Assembly (NCBI GenBank): GCA_003952965.2
Contig: CM025856.1
Span: 2,373,127 to 2,437,126, forward strand
DNA from: Morella rubra
Taxonomy: Eukaryota > Streptophyta > Magnoliopsida > Fagales > Myricaceae
DNA length: 64,000 nt
Direction: 5' to 3'
Program-made: the position numbers and the translations under genes
Shown: positions 1-11,095 of the stretch, in pieces
Position numbering within the stretch: the first letter of the stretch is position 1
How the letters are laid out: each line of letters starts with the position of its first letter
Notes under the pieces: generated by a model
The model's input: only the letters and a program-made list of their open reading frames with translations
What the model was told of the DNA's origin: nothing
The model's database searches: none

Positions 1-278
1 TTGCTTTTGAGAGAAATAATACAAGTGTGACTAACTTGACCATACTTTTGAACCTTAATAAGTCATGGCATGTTGATGTATGGAGAAAGGCTGGCCATTA
101 CTGTTATGCTTGAAATGAGGTGCTTGTGAAATCCCTTGTCCCTGCGCCTAAATGTCAATGTTGCATTTCTTGTCTAAACTCAGATATTGGCCTTTCTTTT
201 TGTGTATTCTCACCGCACTTTCATATTACCTTGTCAACTTTCTGTCATTGGTGTGAGCTACTTGTCTCTCTCGAAGAG

Positions 279-1570
279 CTTTGGCTTTGATGCTTACCAC
301 TGCATATCTTTGCTTGTTATATGGCTTGTATGTGCCTGATTGGGAGTATCAGATTCCCACTGAAAGCTCCTCTACACAAAAGTTATTTTCAGTGAGTTTT
401 AATCTTTTGGTTTCCTCCCTTCTATTAACTTTACATATGATTGGGAATTTTGATAAATGGTTCTACATCTCAAACTGATGGCTAACTGGTTCTCTTTGGT
501 AGGTGAAATGTGGAATACGTGGTGACACTGGGCCAGGTTGTAATGCTGTTGGAATGATCAACCGGAAGATATTGGGTATACAACACTTATATAGAAGAGC
601 AACCTATGCCCGTACACAGGAATCCTGTTTAGAGTGGCTTTCAATTGCTTTTAGGTTTTTTCCTGTCAGCTTTTTCTCTGAAAAAATCTAAGTTTCGTTG
701 TTTCCTTTCATTCAAATCCTTCCCATATAATGCTTTCAATTGTTTTTAGGTTCCTTTAGCTGTTCTTCTCTAACAAATTATGTTTCGTTGTTTTTTCTCA
801 TTCAAAGCAATGCAGTATCAATTCCCCAGATCATGGCCCGTTACCTGCTGATGCTCCATCGTGGTGCCAAGCCCCTTTTGATCACGAAGGACTTCTAAGG
901 TGTGTGCTTACAATATTTTCCTGGTTGTCCAACGAGTGCCTGTTGAGCAACTATCGCATACATTAAAGAAAATATTTGTTAATTTTATTTACAATTTGCC
1001 TGCATTTTAAGTGACGAAGTAGCCATGCTACTTTTTAATGAGGTCATAGACTGGATCCAATCGAGTCATTCCTTGAATATATTTGACCAATGAGATAAAT
1101 TATATCAGCCTTAATTGTGTGTTTCAATTTTGTATGTTTGGACTGACCACTCTCCTTTTTGGTTGTAGTTCTGTGATGGCTATTGTTACCTGCTTGCTTG
1201 GTTTGCATTACGGACACATATTATTGTTCACTACAAGGTGACAAATATTCATCTCAGAGCACTTTTCCTTTCCTCACTAAATATACATCTTTTTCTTAAC
1301 AATCTATATTTTATTCACACCTTCGTTCAGGATCACAGAGGTAGGATTCTTCGCTGGATGGTAACAACATCTTGTCTTCTTGTTTTGGGCCTTGCCTTGG
1401 ACTTCTGTGGTAAGTAATTGTTGTACAGTTTCTTTAAAACAAAAACATATGCAGTTGCAGGGGTTTGTGTTTACACGACTTTTACTGTATTCCATCACTT
1501 GATTCATTGCTGCAAGAATGCACTTCAACAAGGTTCTCTACACATTCAGTTACATGTGTTTCGCTGCTGG
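279..1570 (+). pseudogene. Heparan-alpha-glucosaminide N-acetyltransferase-like gene, decayed 3' part
   Basis: Exons of a multi-pass membrane acyltransferase-like protein (HGSNAT-like family of plants) are visible in order: 279-391 (ends TQKLFS), 503-619 (VKCGIRGDTGPGCNAV, then YARTQ), 808-~899 (QCSINSPDHGPLPADAP), ~1169-1237 (SSVMAIVTCLLGLHYGHI), ~1331-1410 (DHRGRILRWM) and ~1518-1570 (MHFNKVLYTFSYMC). The earlier exons would lie left of the window. Several faults suggest it is dead. The donor after YARTQ reads GA instead of GT at 620-621. Two extra bases near 1220 break the frame between GHI and the expected IVHYK. The acceptor before MHFNK gives the wrong phase. No exons for the remaining transmembrane segments follow; a repeat array begins instead. 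Family recognition is from memory of the plant proteins. Sequencing error could explain single faults but hardly all of them. Confidence 0.72.
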
Positions 1571-2264
1571 TGAGATTCGATCACTATCTTACAATTTTAG
1601 GATCCACTCTGTTATTAGGAGATGTCTAATCCAAGATTTTTGGGAGTAGAAGGATTCTACTTTTTTTTTTTTAAATAGTGGTGAGATTCGACTCCCTATT
1701 GTACATTGAAATAGATGAAATCAGACGGAATTAAGTTTTGAAAAATTTGAAGGTAAAATTTTAGAAAAATTGGTAAAAAGGGAATCAGAAGAAAAATGAA
1801 AAAGTTTGTGAAAAAGTAAAAAAATAAGTGAAAAAATGAAAAAAGTTTGTGAAAAAGTGAGAAAATTTGTAATGATGATAAAATTTTAGGGACTAGAAGG
1901 ATGATAAAATTTTTTGGGAATAGAAGGATTCTACTTTTTTTTTAATTAGTTGGTGAGATTCGACTCTCCTGTTGTACATTGAAATAGATGAAATCAGACG
2001 GAATAGTTTGGAAAATTTGAAGGTAAAATTTTAGAAATTGGTAAAAAGGTAAAGAAGAAAATGAAAAAGTTTGTGAAAAAGCAAAAAAAGTGAGTGAAAA
2101 AATGAAAAAAGTTTGTGAAAAAGTGAAAAGAGAAAATTTTTGTAATGATGATGAAAATTTTAAGTAGAAGGATTCTACTTTTTTAGATTTGGTGAGATTC
2201 GAACATTGAAATAGATGAAATCGTTTGAGAAGGTAAAATTTTAGAAATTGGCCAGAGAACGAAA
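1569..2264. repeat. Imperfect tandem array, units of about 110-270 bp
   Basis: The phrase GGTGAGATTCGA occurs at 1569, 1680, 1952 and 2191. The phrase AGAAGGATTCTAC recurs near 1647, 1922 and 2166. Between them, AT-rich text (AAGTTTGTGAAAAAG, GGTAAAATTTTAG, GAAATAGATGAAATC) is repeated with small indels. The two best units span about 1650-1920 and 1922-2165; a third is truncated. The first copy of the phrase is the splice donor of the last recognisable exon of the upstream pseudogene, so the array abuts the gene break. Related AT-rich text appears near 8050-8240 and 57060-57200. Confidence 0.7.
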
Positions 2265-2306
2265 TCTAAAAAGTGAAGATAGAGAAATTTTTGTACCCTA
2301 AAGAAT

Positions 2307-2430
2307 TCGAACACATCTTTTTTCTTGTTCATTCGAATGGAGGCAAATAGCTACAAATCTAATAAAACCTTCTAAAGAAAGCAACCATCTATTTTCTTGT
2401 TCATTCGAATGGAGGCAAATAGCTTTAATG
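2307..2430. repeat. Short direct repeat pair
   Basis: The phrase TTCTTGTTCATTCGAATGG followed by AGGCAAATAGCT occurs twice, near 2320-2352 and 2392-2424, about 73 bases apart. It has no coding potential and lies between the repeat array and the Mutator-like element. Confidence 0.6.
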
Positions 2431-2693
2431 TACAGACCTACAATTTATGAGAAATAAAGAAACTTTTCTCATACCAAAAAAGAAAATATTAAAAAGATAA
2501 ACATAACGCCGAACAGACAGTAAATAACCTATCCTCCACGATTTGCCTCAATCAATGGCAGTTTGGGTATTTTCTAAACTAAACGCGTGAATTATACTCA
2601 CGAATTTACTATATATTAATTGGGGCCATTTGTTTTGTCCCTTTCACTTTTTTGTTTTTTTGTTTTTGTTTTCTTCGACTTTCTTTCTTTTAA

Positions 2694-4307
2694 GAGAAAT
2701 TTCATTTTTTGTCACTAAATTTTGACCACTTTTCCGATTTGGTCACTAAGAATTTTTTTTTAATTTTTAGTCATTGGGTTTATCACTTAGTTACGATTAG
2801 ATCTTTCCGTTATTTTTCCGTTTGATCTTTTAACAGCAGCTCAGCCACGTCAGCTCTTTTCTCCGGGTCATCCCACTTTCCACGTCATCAGCCAATTGAG
2901 AGTTTTCTCTCAAAACGACAAGCAGCCAAGCGGTAAAAATTGGAGCGCACCGTTTCAATTTTCCATCTAATTGGCAAAGCTAACTTTTTGTCATTTAGTG
3001 AAAAGTACTCTTATTTGTCATTTAGTGAAACACAAACAATCTGGTAACTTTATAGATTTTGAACCGCACCGTAAGCATAAACAAAGAATTCAAAACTGCA
3101 TTGTTCTAACATTTGGTTTCCCAACTCAGCGTTAGGAATTTGATCGAATTTCTTGGGTGGCTTTTGTGCGGCCAAATCGGATTTGTTCCCTGCAGTGAAG
3201 GATTGCTTTTCTTTCTCTGTTCTAAACCTACATCACATCTAAGTCTCGGTTTCCTAGGAAACTAATTCCGCTTTCAGAATTCGATCTTTTGAAAGACTTG
3301 AAATCAGGTGATGCCTCCATTTCCATGGGTTTCGTTCTACAACTCTTCCAATTCTGCTCTCTTCTTTCGCTTTGCATTTATTGGTGTACATTTAGGTCGT
3401 CTCTCTCTCTCTCTCTCTCTCTAGAGACCTCTCGGAGGTTTTCTTCTTTCACCGGATGGCCTTCTTAAGAAAATCCAGTTCGTGCGACTACTTGGCCTTA
3501 GGTTTGGAGCTTTGTTCTCTATTTGCTATTTCGTCATATTTTCGTGGGTTTTGGTCTTCCCTTGAATTTTCTGCAATGAAAAGGAAAAACCTCCTGGCTG
3601 AAATTGTTATCATTTTCCTTAAAGTTTTTTTTCTTTGAGCTTTCTTTTGACGCGGCCTCTAAACTGTGAATACAATTTTTGCCCCGATGAACTTCCGGTT
3701 GGTTTCCGAGTAGCAATGTTTGGCTACTGAGAAAAGATAAGTTTTAGCAGGACTAGAAGTTGGAGTGCTGAACATTTCATCACTTGTTTGAGGACACGAG
3801 AAAACAACACATTGCAGTTTAATCCACGAAGTACCTGAAGTTTGAATTTCCGGACAACCAACAGTTAGAAGAAAAATGTGATTTGCAAATGTTAGAACGA
3901 TGCAGTTTTGATTCTTTGTTTATGCTTCAAAACGGTGCGGTTCAAAATCTATTAAAATTAGCATATTATTTGTGTTTCACTAAATGACAAATAAGAGTAT
4001 TTTTCACTAAATGACAAAAAGTTAGCTTTGCCAATAAAAAATTGAACGGTGCACTCCATTTTTTACCGCTTGGCTGCTTGTCGTTTTGAGAGAAAAATCT
4101 CAAATGGCTGATGACGTGGAAAGTGGGGATGACCTGTAGAAAATAGCTAACGTGGCTGAGCTGCCGTTAAAAGATCAGACGGAAAAATAACAGAAGGACT
4201 TAATCGTAACTAGGTGACAAACCCAATGACTAAAAATTGAAAGAAAAAATCTCAGTGATCAAGTCGTAAAAGTGGTCAAAACCTAGTGACTAAAAATGAA
4301 ATTTCCC
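2694..4307. mobile_element. Non-autonomous Mutator-like element with long terminal inverted repeats
   Basis: The two ends are inverted copies of each other over about 420 bp (2694 to ~3115 and ~3888 to 4307). The left end starts GAGAAATTTCATTTTTTGTC; the reverse complement of the right end starts GGGAAATTTCATTTTTAGTC. Shared inner text includes CTCAAAACGACAAGCAGCC and GCAAAGCTAACTTTTTGTC. The element is flanked by a perfect 9 bp target duplication, TTCTTTTAA, at 2685-2693 and 4308-4316. Long inverted repeats plus a 9 bp duplication are the hallmark of plant MULEs. The 770 bp interior has no transposase. It holds a CT microsatellite (about 3405-3421) and an unrecognised 60-codon frame at 3456-3638, which could be captured host sequence (Pack-MULE). 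I could not identify a donor gene. Confidence 0.88.
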
Positions 4308-4691
4308 TTCTTTTAATCCTTCCCTTTTACTCAATTGCTTAATGTTAGCCAATAGGTATAAATTATAATTAGATAAATGCTTACCGGAAGACTCAATCTC
4401 TACAACACACTTCATGCCATCCATGCATAACTCAGTTGTGCTCAAAACCAAAGGTCAATTCCAGCATTGAACTCATTGTTTGTAGCTAAACGTTGGCCAG
4501 AAGGTGTATTGGTTTGCATAATTGAAAAGATACTGATACATGAAATGATCAAACTAACAAGACACAGACATAGAGTTCTCATTAAACATATTTAACAAAA
4601 AAACACATCTGATTGTTTAAACAAAAGGTCTTGGGAGAATTTTCCCATTGTGTTAATTTATTCCATCTTATATGGTCCGATAGCAGTATCA

Positions 4692-6589
4692 TCAGGCTTT
4701 AAGAGTCGCCCCCGCCTTCACGAGGTCTTCAAGTCCCTTCAAGATTTGAGCCTCAGTCAATCCTTCCAAACGAAGGCCCCTCTCAACACCCATGTCTGTA
4801 GGATAAACAAAGGTTAGGTACATGAACCTAATGCACACAATTCAAGTTCAAAACCAAAAGACTAATGGAAGACCACAGAACAAGAATTAAACTTTCAGTA
4901 ATGGTCACAGGGCAAAACGTGGCAACACTTTTGTTCTTTTTTTTGGGGGGAGGGGGGTGTTAATAGATGAATCTCATCAAGTGCAGATCAAAGATTAGGT
5001 TTGCCATTGCTGGAAATATTAATAGATGAATGTCATTGACTGTAGATCCAACGTTAGTTGGCCCTCAACCTCAACCGCATCATAGTTTCAAAGAACCACA
5101 CTGTTAGGAGCAAAAAGACTCCTCTACACATCAATATCTTCTTTATATAGTACAGGGCATCATGAAGGAGCAAGTACAGAACAGATGTTAGCTATTGCCC
5201 AAAATAGTTTTAGGAGGAGAAGATACACTATTCATTGTCAAAAACCTAACCTTAAATTTATCATTTGCCACATCTAATGCGTGCCAACCCAATTGACAAA
5301 CCAACTACCATCAGTCAATTTAAGACACTGCAAGCAAATACTAGGTTGAGTGGCTATGTCTTCCCTCCATCCTATTTTTTTTTTAATTGCTAAGTTTATA
5401 TTAAGAAACCATCCTTCATCCATTAGTTTCATTAGAGGAACAGGAAACAGGCAATTTATTTATGGATTTGTTGCTAAACTTTATCTATTAAAAAACAGAA
5501 CCCTTGGCATTAATTTGACACATCGCTGGAAACCACTGAAACCATCAAAACAAACATATTAGATGGAGTTATTGAAAACAACCGTGGAAAGTAGAAGTCC
5601 AAGTAAGCAAAATGAATTCCACCAAAAAACGAAAAAAGATATTCCCCACAAATCTTTGATCATCAACGAATCATGAGAAGGGGAGAAAGAGTAAAAAGAA
5701 CAAGAAAACTCATAAATGAAAACAGAAGAGGCAAATAAAATGCTAGAAAGAGCTAGAAAATCCAAGGGTCGTGGTCATAACCTCAATATTTCAGAGTCTC
5801 TTTCACTCAATAACCTTGATTCTTCCATAAAACTCTCTCTCTTTCTCGGAAAGGGCAAGGGTCATAAAACTCTCTCTCTCTCCCTGCAAATAGCCAAAGG
5901 AAGGCAGTTTCTCCCAGCAAAGGTTCCTTGATGAAAACCCAATATTTTAGAGTCCTCCACTAAACATAAATACATTACACGGAGGAAATGCATTTGGACT
6001 TGGAGGATCGCGGTGTATTTCATGGTCTATTGGAATATAGAGCAAAGCATACTGGTACTAAATATTGTGAAGGTGAAGAAACTGAGTGAGACTACTCATA
6101 ATTTGTGGGTACTTAAAGGAACTCGTAATATATTACTATAATTGTTTTCATTAAAACAATTATAAACATCTAGTCGTTTCATCCTGGACACCGTCATGAC
6201 ATGAATAGGAAAAGGAGACAGAGAGAGTAAAAGAAAAGGAGATACCGTATCTAGCCCATAACTGTGGCTCGATCCCATTGCACTCACGAATCAAGATTGG
6301 GAATTTAGGGTTCAGTATCTTCAGATCCTTGTAATTCTTCTCCACGAACACTCTTTCAGAAATTCAAAACGACAGACAAATTAGAAGCATATTGCCGCAG
6401 ATATATAAGAGAAAAGCTTTCCAAATTCTCAGTAGTAATTAACAACAAAATAAAAATCAATATCACAAACATATAAGAAAAAATACTGGTAGAAATGAAG
6501 AACCTAGTGGCCGAGCTCGCAGGGGATGATTGACATAGAAGGATCCGAAGCTCCTTCATATTCCGGGATAGCTGACCCCTCCACGCCAT
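4692..6589 (-). CDS. NDUFA2: NADH dehydrogenase (ubiquinone) 1 alpha subcomplex subunit 2, complex I B8 subunit
   Basis: Three exons read on the minus strand: 6589-6504, 6352-6246 and 4795-4692. Phases join exactly and give 98 residues plus stop, the usual size of plant NDUFA2. The protein starts [19 protein letters not shown], continues [16 protein letters not shown] and [18 protein letters not shown], and ends in KAGATLKA. It is an accessory subunit with a thioredoxin-like fold in the peripheral arm of mitochondrial complex I. The start was chosen at MAWRG, the family start, not at an in-frame ATG 18 codons upstream that translates a charged low-complexity leader. Intron 2 is long (about 1.45 kb) and contains an 11 bp AT-rich hairpin near 6135-6160. 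The gene is divergent from the plastid protein gene at 8.8 kb. A possible non-coding first exon lies around 7460-7540, where a GT donor follows a GC-richer block. Confidence 0.93.
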
Positions 6590-8780
6590 TCTTCTGCTCT
6601 CTCTCTCTCTCACACTCACCCTGTCCTTTTTCCGATGAGTCACTTATTTTCAGATTTTCTCACCAGTTCCAGTGAACTGAAGATTAGTTTTCAACAATCG
6701 CATTCAGACAAGGCTGAAACTGATTTATATCAATTCAATCATTGGGAGCAAAATTCCAGAAACCAACAATAGATTGTTGAAAATTTTGACAGACCAACAG
6801 AGGCCATTGCATCACTCTACCAGAAAAACACACAACACCACTCTCAGAAGAACAAAAAGAAAGTTCAAAATGGGGGACGCATAGGTACGAAAAATAGAAA
6901 TAAAACATTAAAGCCTAGGACAAACAGAGACCTAAAAAGAAACAGGCTTAAAAGAGCAAAAGAAAAGAAGGGATCAATATCATTTGGAAGGTATAAATGC
7001 AGATGGGGCAAATTTTACAGGCTCTTGTTCCAAAAGAAAGATGCACTCCCATTTTAATTGGTAAAATCGAACCATTGCTTGATTAAAATTTATAAACAGC
7101 CGAATTATACCGAGTGGATATCAGCTGATTTTCTAGCAAATTGTATATCTTCAGTATGAACTATGAGATGACAGGTCTTCTTTGTCAAAACACATCTCGT
7201 TCCAAGCCGTGTGAACTCTAAAATCTAATTATCTCTCAATAAAAACTCGAATTGTTTCTAGATCTACAGAGTACGACCAGAAACTCTCACAAGTGAATAA
7301 CATTAAGTCAACAAGAACATCCACACGATTCATCTGTAGAATAAAACACACTCAACGTAGCGTAAAACCTAAAACAAATCAGACCATTTCCTTGGGACAC
7401 GGATATTCAAGGAGAGAAGAACAACAGAAACGCAATACAGAAAGCAATTAGTTGGTTACCCGCGATGTGAACGAGCTGTTTCGGGCTAGGGGTCGCGAAG
7501 ATGGAGATAAGAGGAATGGGTCGACCACTTCGATCTAACTGACTCGCAGGATGTCGCTTCTTTTTATCACTCACTCTAAAATGATTAGCCCTCCGTGTAT
7601 ATCTGCAAATTTTGCAACCCTACGTTGTTTTCTTAATTTCTGTGTGTGGTTTACTGCTGGATGGATTCTCTTCCCGAATTGTGCAGTTACGAGAGAAACA
7701 TACACAAGAGACTATCTTTATCGTAGGACTCATAATGTCTTAAATTTTATATGGACAATATTAAATAGTGTGAGGTTTATCTATTATGTATGTCTCTCTC
7801 TTAATTATACCGTGTAATTCGGATAAAAAATTACAGAAGATCTTAATTCGTTTATACTGTAATGAGTGTTAGATGTCTCTTTCATTCAACTACTCACTTG
7901 AGTCCATATATAAAGAGAGAAGATGACACATAGCTAAATAACTAGACTTGATGTGCTATTATAAGGTAAATTATGCCTGAATCCAAAGTGAAGTTCGAAA
8001 AAAAAATGATTAAGAGATAAATTTTATAAAGGTCAAGTCTTATATTGATTTTATATCATGGTATTTGAGTGTTAAAATTTTGAATTATGAGAATTGGTAA
8101 AAATGTGAAGATAATTTATGAAAATTGGTAAAAAATGAAGAAAAATAAGATTGAATGAATATTATAATAAAAATAAATAATTTAATGAGGAAGAGAGAGA
8201 TTATTTTATAGTTATAATTAGACCCAAAATTTTGAGTGCCAAAATAATTATAAAGCTTCTAGAGTAATATCCATTAGTTCTTTTAAAATATAGAAACATT
8301 GATTGTTGGAATCCAAACTTTAATACCAAACTTTTTTTTGATCCCGATGAAGGGACAGACTTCATATTATACTAACATCTCTTTGGGTTCTTGGTCACTG
8401 ATGAAGTTAAATATGCACATTTATCTTACCTTAAAAAAGAGGGGGAGGGGGGGGGATTGGGCCGAGAGATAACTTTGAAGCCAAAAATAACCCATCCTAT
8501 CTCAGTACGATCTGTACCTTAGCCTAGATATGAGGTCCACTATTTTCTTTCTTCTTTTTTTTTTTTTAAATTGATTTTTTGTATTGACCCAAATCTTTCA
8601 ATTTTCGTTTTTCCTTATTGCAATGTTTTCATACAGTACTTTATAGATGGATATATGTCTTTCCTCAAGTATCGGCCACAACGAAGAATTCGATAGCATC
8701 GAGAACAGAGCCAAGATAGAGTTCTGTTTTCTCTTGTGGCATAGTCTTCGCTACGACGCTACCTGAAAAATCCAGACGGG
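6590..8780. promoter_or_regulatory. Divergent intergenic region between NDUFA2 and the plastid protein gene
   Basis: No convincing protein gene lies here. Both flanking genes point outward, so their promoters and 5' untranslated regions must be within. A block at about 7760-7850 (CCGTGTAATTCGGATAAAAA and neighbours) resembles text at 48570-48640, 50820-50880 and 57830-57890. AT-rich text at about 8040-8240 resembles 57060-57200. These mark dispersed repeats. Homopolymer and G-rich runs occur near 8442-8455 and 8555-8568. No core promoter element was placed with confidence. Confidence 0.5.
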
Positions 8781-11095
8781 ATGGCCGCTCTGCCCAGATC
8801 CTTCGCTGCAATCCAAAATCCTCAGACCCACTGGTTATCCTGTAACTTTTAATCCCTCGTGCTCTCTCTACTTATATAGTTGATTTTTGCGGTTTTAGAA
8901 AACATGCCAAACTTATACCTCCGGTGTACCTCTGAGCTTCTTACTCTAAGTCACAGATCTCTGTTAAGCGTTGTGACATGTGTAAATTCTAACTTCTTGA
9001 GGATTTGGGGTTGTTTTTTCCAGTTCTTTCTAGCTCTTATGTTTACCTTGGGCGAGTGATTATGCTATACAAGCTCTTACCTACTCTCTGAATGCGAATA
9101 GCGTATTTGTTGATTGCTAATCTTGTATTCGTGTTACACCCACAATCCTGTTAACCTTGTCTACAAGTACACAGTGTGTCTCACATACTCTTATTTAAGT
9201 CATGCATTTGTAGTATATCGCTCAATTTTGTAACTTTTTCTTCATGATCTTTGTGTAAAGTCTAATATTCCTTCCAGTAATACCTCTTTTGGCCGTTGGC
9301 ATGCTTATAGATGCTCTGACTATTACAAGTTTGATAATCTTATTCACAAAGATTTCTGCCTGTCTAATGATCCCAAATCTTTTGAAGCCAGGTTCTTTGA
9401 AGCCAACTGATCCATGTCTATTGCACTTCAGCTCCAGTGATTCATCTCGGGGTAAATTACAACTTACTACGTGTAAAAGGACTTTTACAGTTCGAGCTGG
9501 GTACGTATGCAATTGTGTTGGAAGGCTTGCTTGATTAGTATAAAGACATTTGTATGTGTACGTTTAAGCACATAATTACATGTTTATGTGCTATAACGCA
9601 TAAAAGTAGCCACCTGGTCAATTTTTTTTTTAGTTCCTGCTGCATCGTATCACTTATTTTTAGTCAAAGCACTGTGGGTCTGTACATTCACAGTTCTACT
9701 CTCACATTCAGTTGGCTTCAAATTCCCTTTTAAAAGCATTACAACAGTGGATGATTGATGAACACATGGGGTTAAGCTTTTACTTTCCCTTGTTTGGTAC
9801 CATCTATTGGCGTACTTCTGTAAACCTTTAGGCTTCTTGTTATGCCATAGCATGAATTGGCTCATTTACTTAGGCAAAACTTGTGTTGGAACTCCTTTGT
9901 ACAGAAAGTTCCTTTTTTTTTGGGGAGAGAAGAGGGGGGGGGGGGGATGTGGGGGAACAGGATTACAGGACTGAAACAAATTTCAGCTACACACTGGAAA
10001 AATTAGAAGTTAGTACCATTTCACTTTCTATGGAGGTTTCTGTAGTTTCCACTTCGAAAGATAGTTACTGTTATAAGGATATCTTTTTCCTGAACAGTGA
10101 TCACTTGAGATTTTTGTGCAAGTACAGTGCAGATGGTGGAAGACCGAGTAGTGCAAGTATCTTTGTTGGTGGCTTTGTCCTGGGAAGCATAGTTGTTGGA
10201 GCATTAGGTTGCATATATGCGCCTCAGGTATTGTTGGAATATGTAGCTTTGGATATCTATTAGAGTATCTGACTGGCTTGGTGTTGTTGGTCTGTGTGGG
10301 TATTAATTAAGTGGATTGGTGGAGATATTTGTTTTCTCAGAATATGAAGTTTTGAGGCTTTAGAGAAATGTATTTCATTCAGAATTTGGTTTTGCAATAT
10401 GGTTAAATGTGTATAGTTGTTCGGTTCAATTGAGCACCTATTTGATGCATCAGCTGGGTCCTTTGCCAGCAGTACACTTTTGGGCCATTGATATGGTCTG
10501 GACACTGATACTGCTCAACAGAAGCAAGAGCTCAGATGTTGTGAAACTGAAACAACCCCCCCTCCCGTCTCCCCGTGCTTCCTTCTCTATTAAAGAAAAG
10601 ACACCATCTAATATATGATAATTTTGACTTTTTGCAGATAAGCAAGGCACTGGCTGGAGCTGACAGAAAAGATTTGATGAGGAAGTTGCCAAAATTCATA
10701 TATGATGAGGAGAAAGCTTTGGAGGTGAGAACCCTTGTTGGTTCTTTTTCCTCTTCTTATCAGTGAGCTGCTTTTCTGACTGCTTGACTTTTTTTCATTG
10801 TGTGCGCCCTTGTGTTAGTGTTTGGTGTTTTAAAATAAAGTCTATAATTATAGAAAGGACTCCTCATGGTTGGTTGTGTTTCAAAGTGATCTTATATTGT
10901 CATGGTCCTTTATCTATGACTGATATTGTTTAGTTGTCATTATGTGATTTATGACTGCAGAGGACCCGCCAAATATTAACTGAGAAGATTGCCCAGTTGA
11001 ATTCTGCCATAGATGATGTTTCTGCGCAGCTTCGAGCTGATGATGCCCCTAATGGCGCTGCAGTGAATACAGATGAAATTGAAGCTTCTATATAA
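8781..11095 (+). CDS. Chloroplast (inner-envelope type) membrane protein, At1g42960-like
   Basis: Exons: 8781-8841 ([20 protein letters not shown]), about 9392-9500 (ending [10 protein letters not shown]), 10128-10227 ([20 protein letters not shown] to CIYAPQ), 10638-10724 ([20 protein letters not shown] to EEKALE) and 10961-11095 ([20 protein letters not shown] to EIEASI, stop). All phases join and the model gives 163 residues. The Ser/Thr-rich N terminus fits a plastid transit peptide. It is followed by one Gly-rich hydrophobic segment and a short coiled-coil tail. The resemblance is to the small plastid envelope protein encoded by Arabidopsis At1g42960, whose role I do not know. The 5' border of exon 2 is uncertain: acceptors at 9277 and 9310 also keep the frame but add 38 or 27 residues. 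Confidence 0.85.

Noticed and set aside
6135..6160. 11 bp inverted repeat with a 4-base loop
   Set aside because: AT-rich and short; expected by chance in an AT-rich intron.
9883..10263. 126-codon continuous frame
   Set aside because: Only its end (10128-10227) is a true exon of the plastid protein gene; the rest is intron containing a G run.
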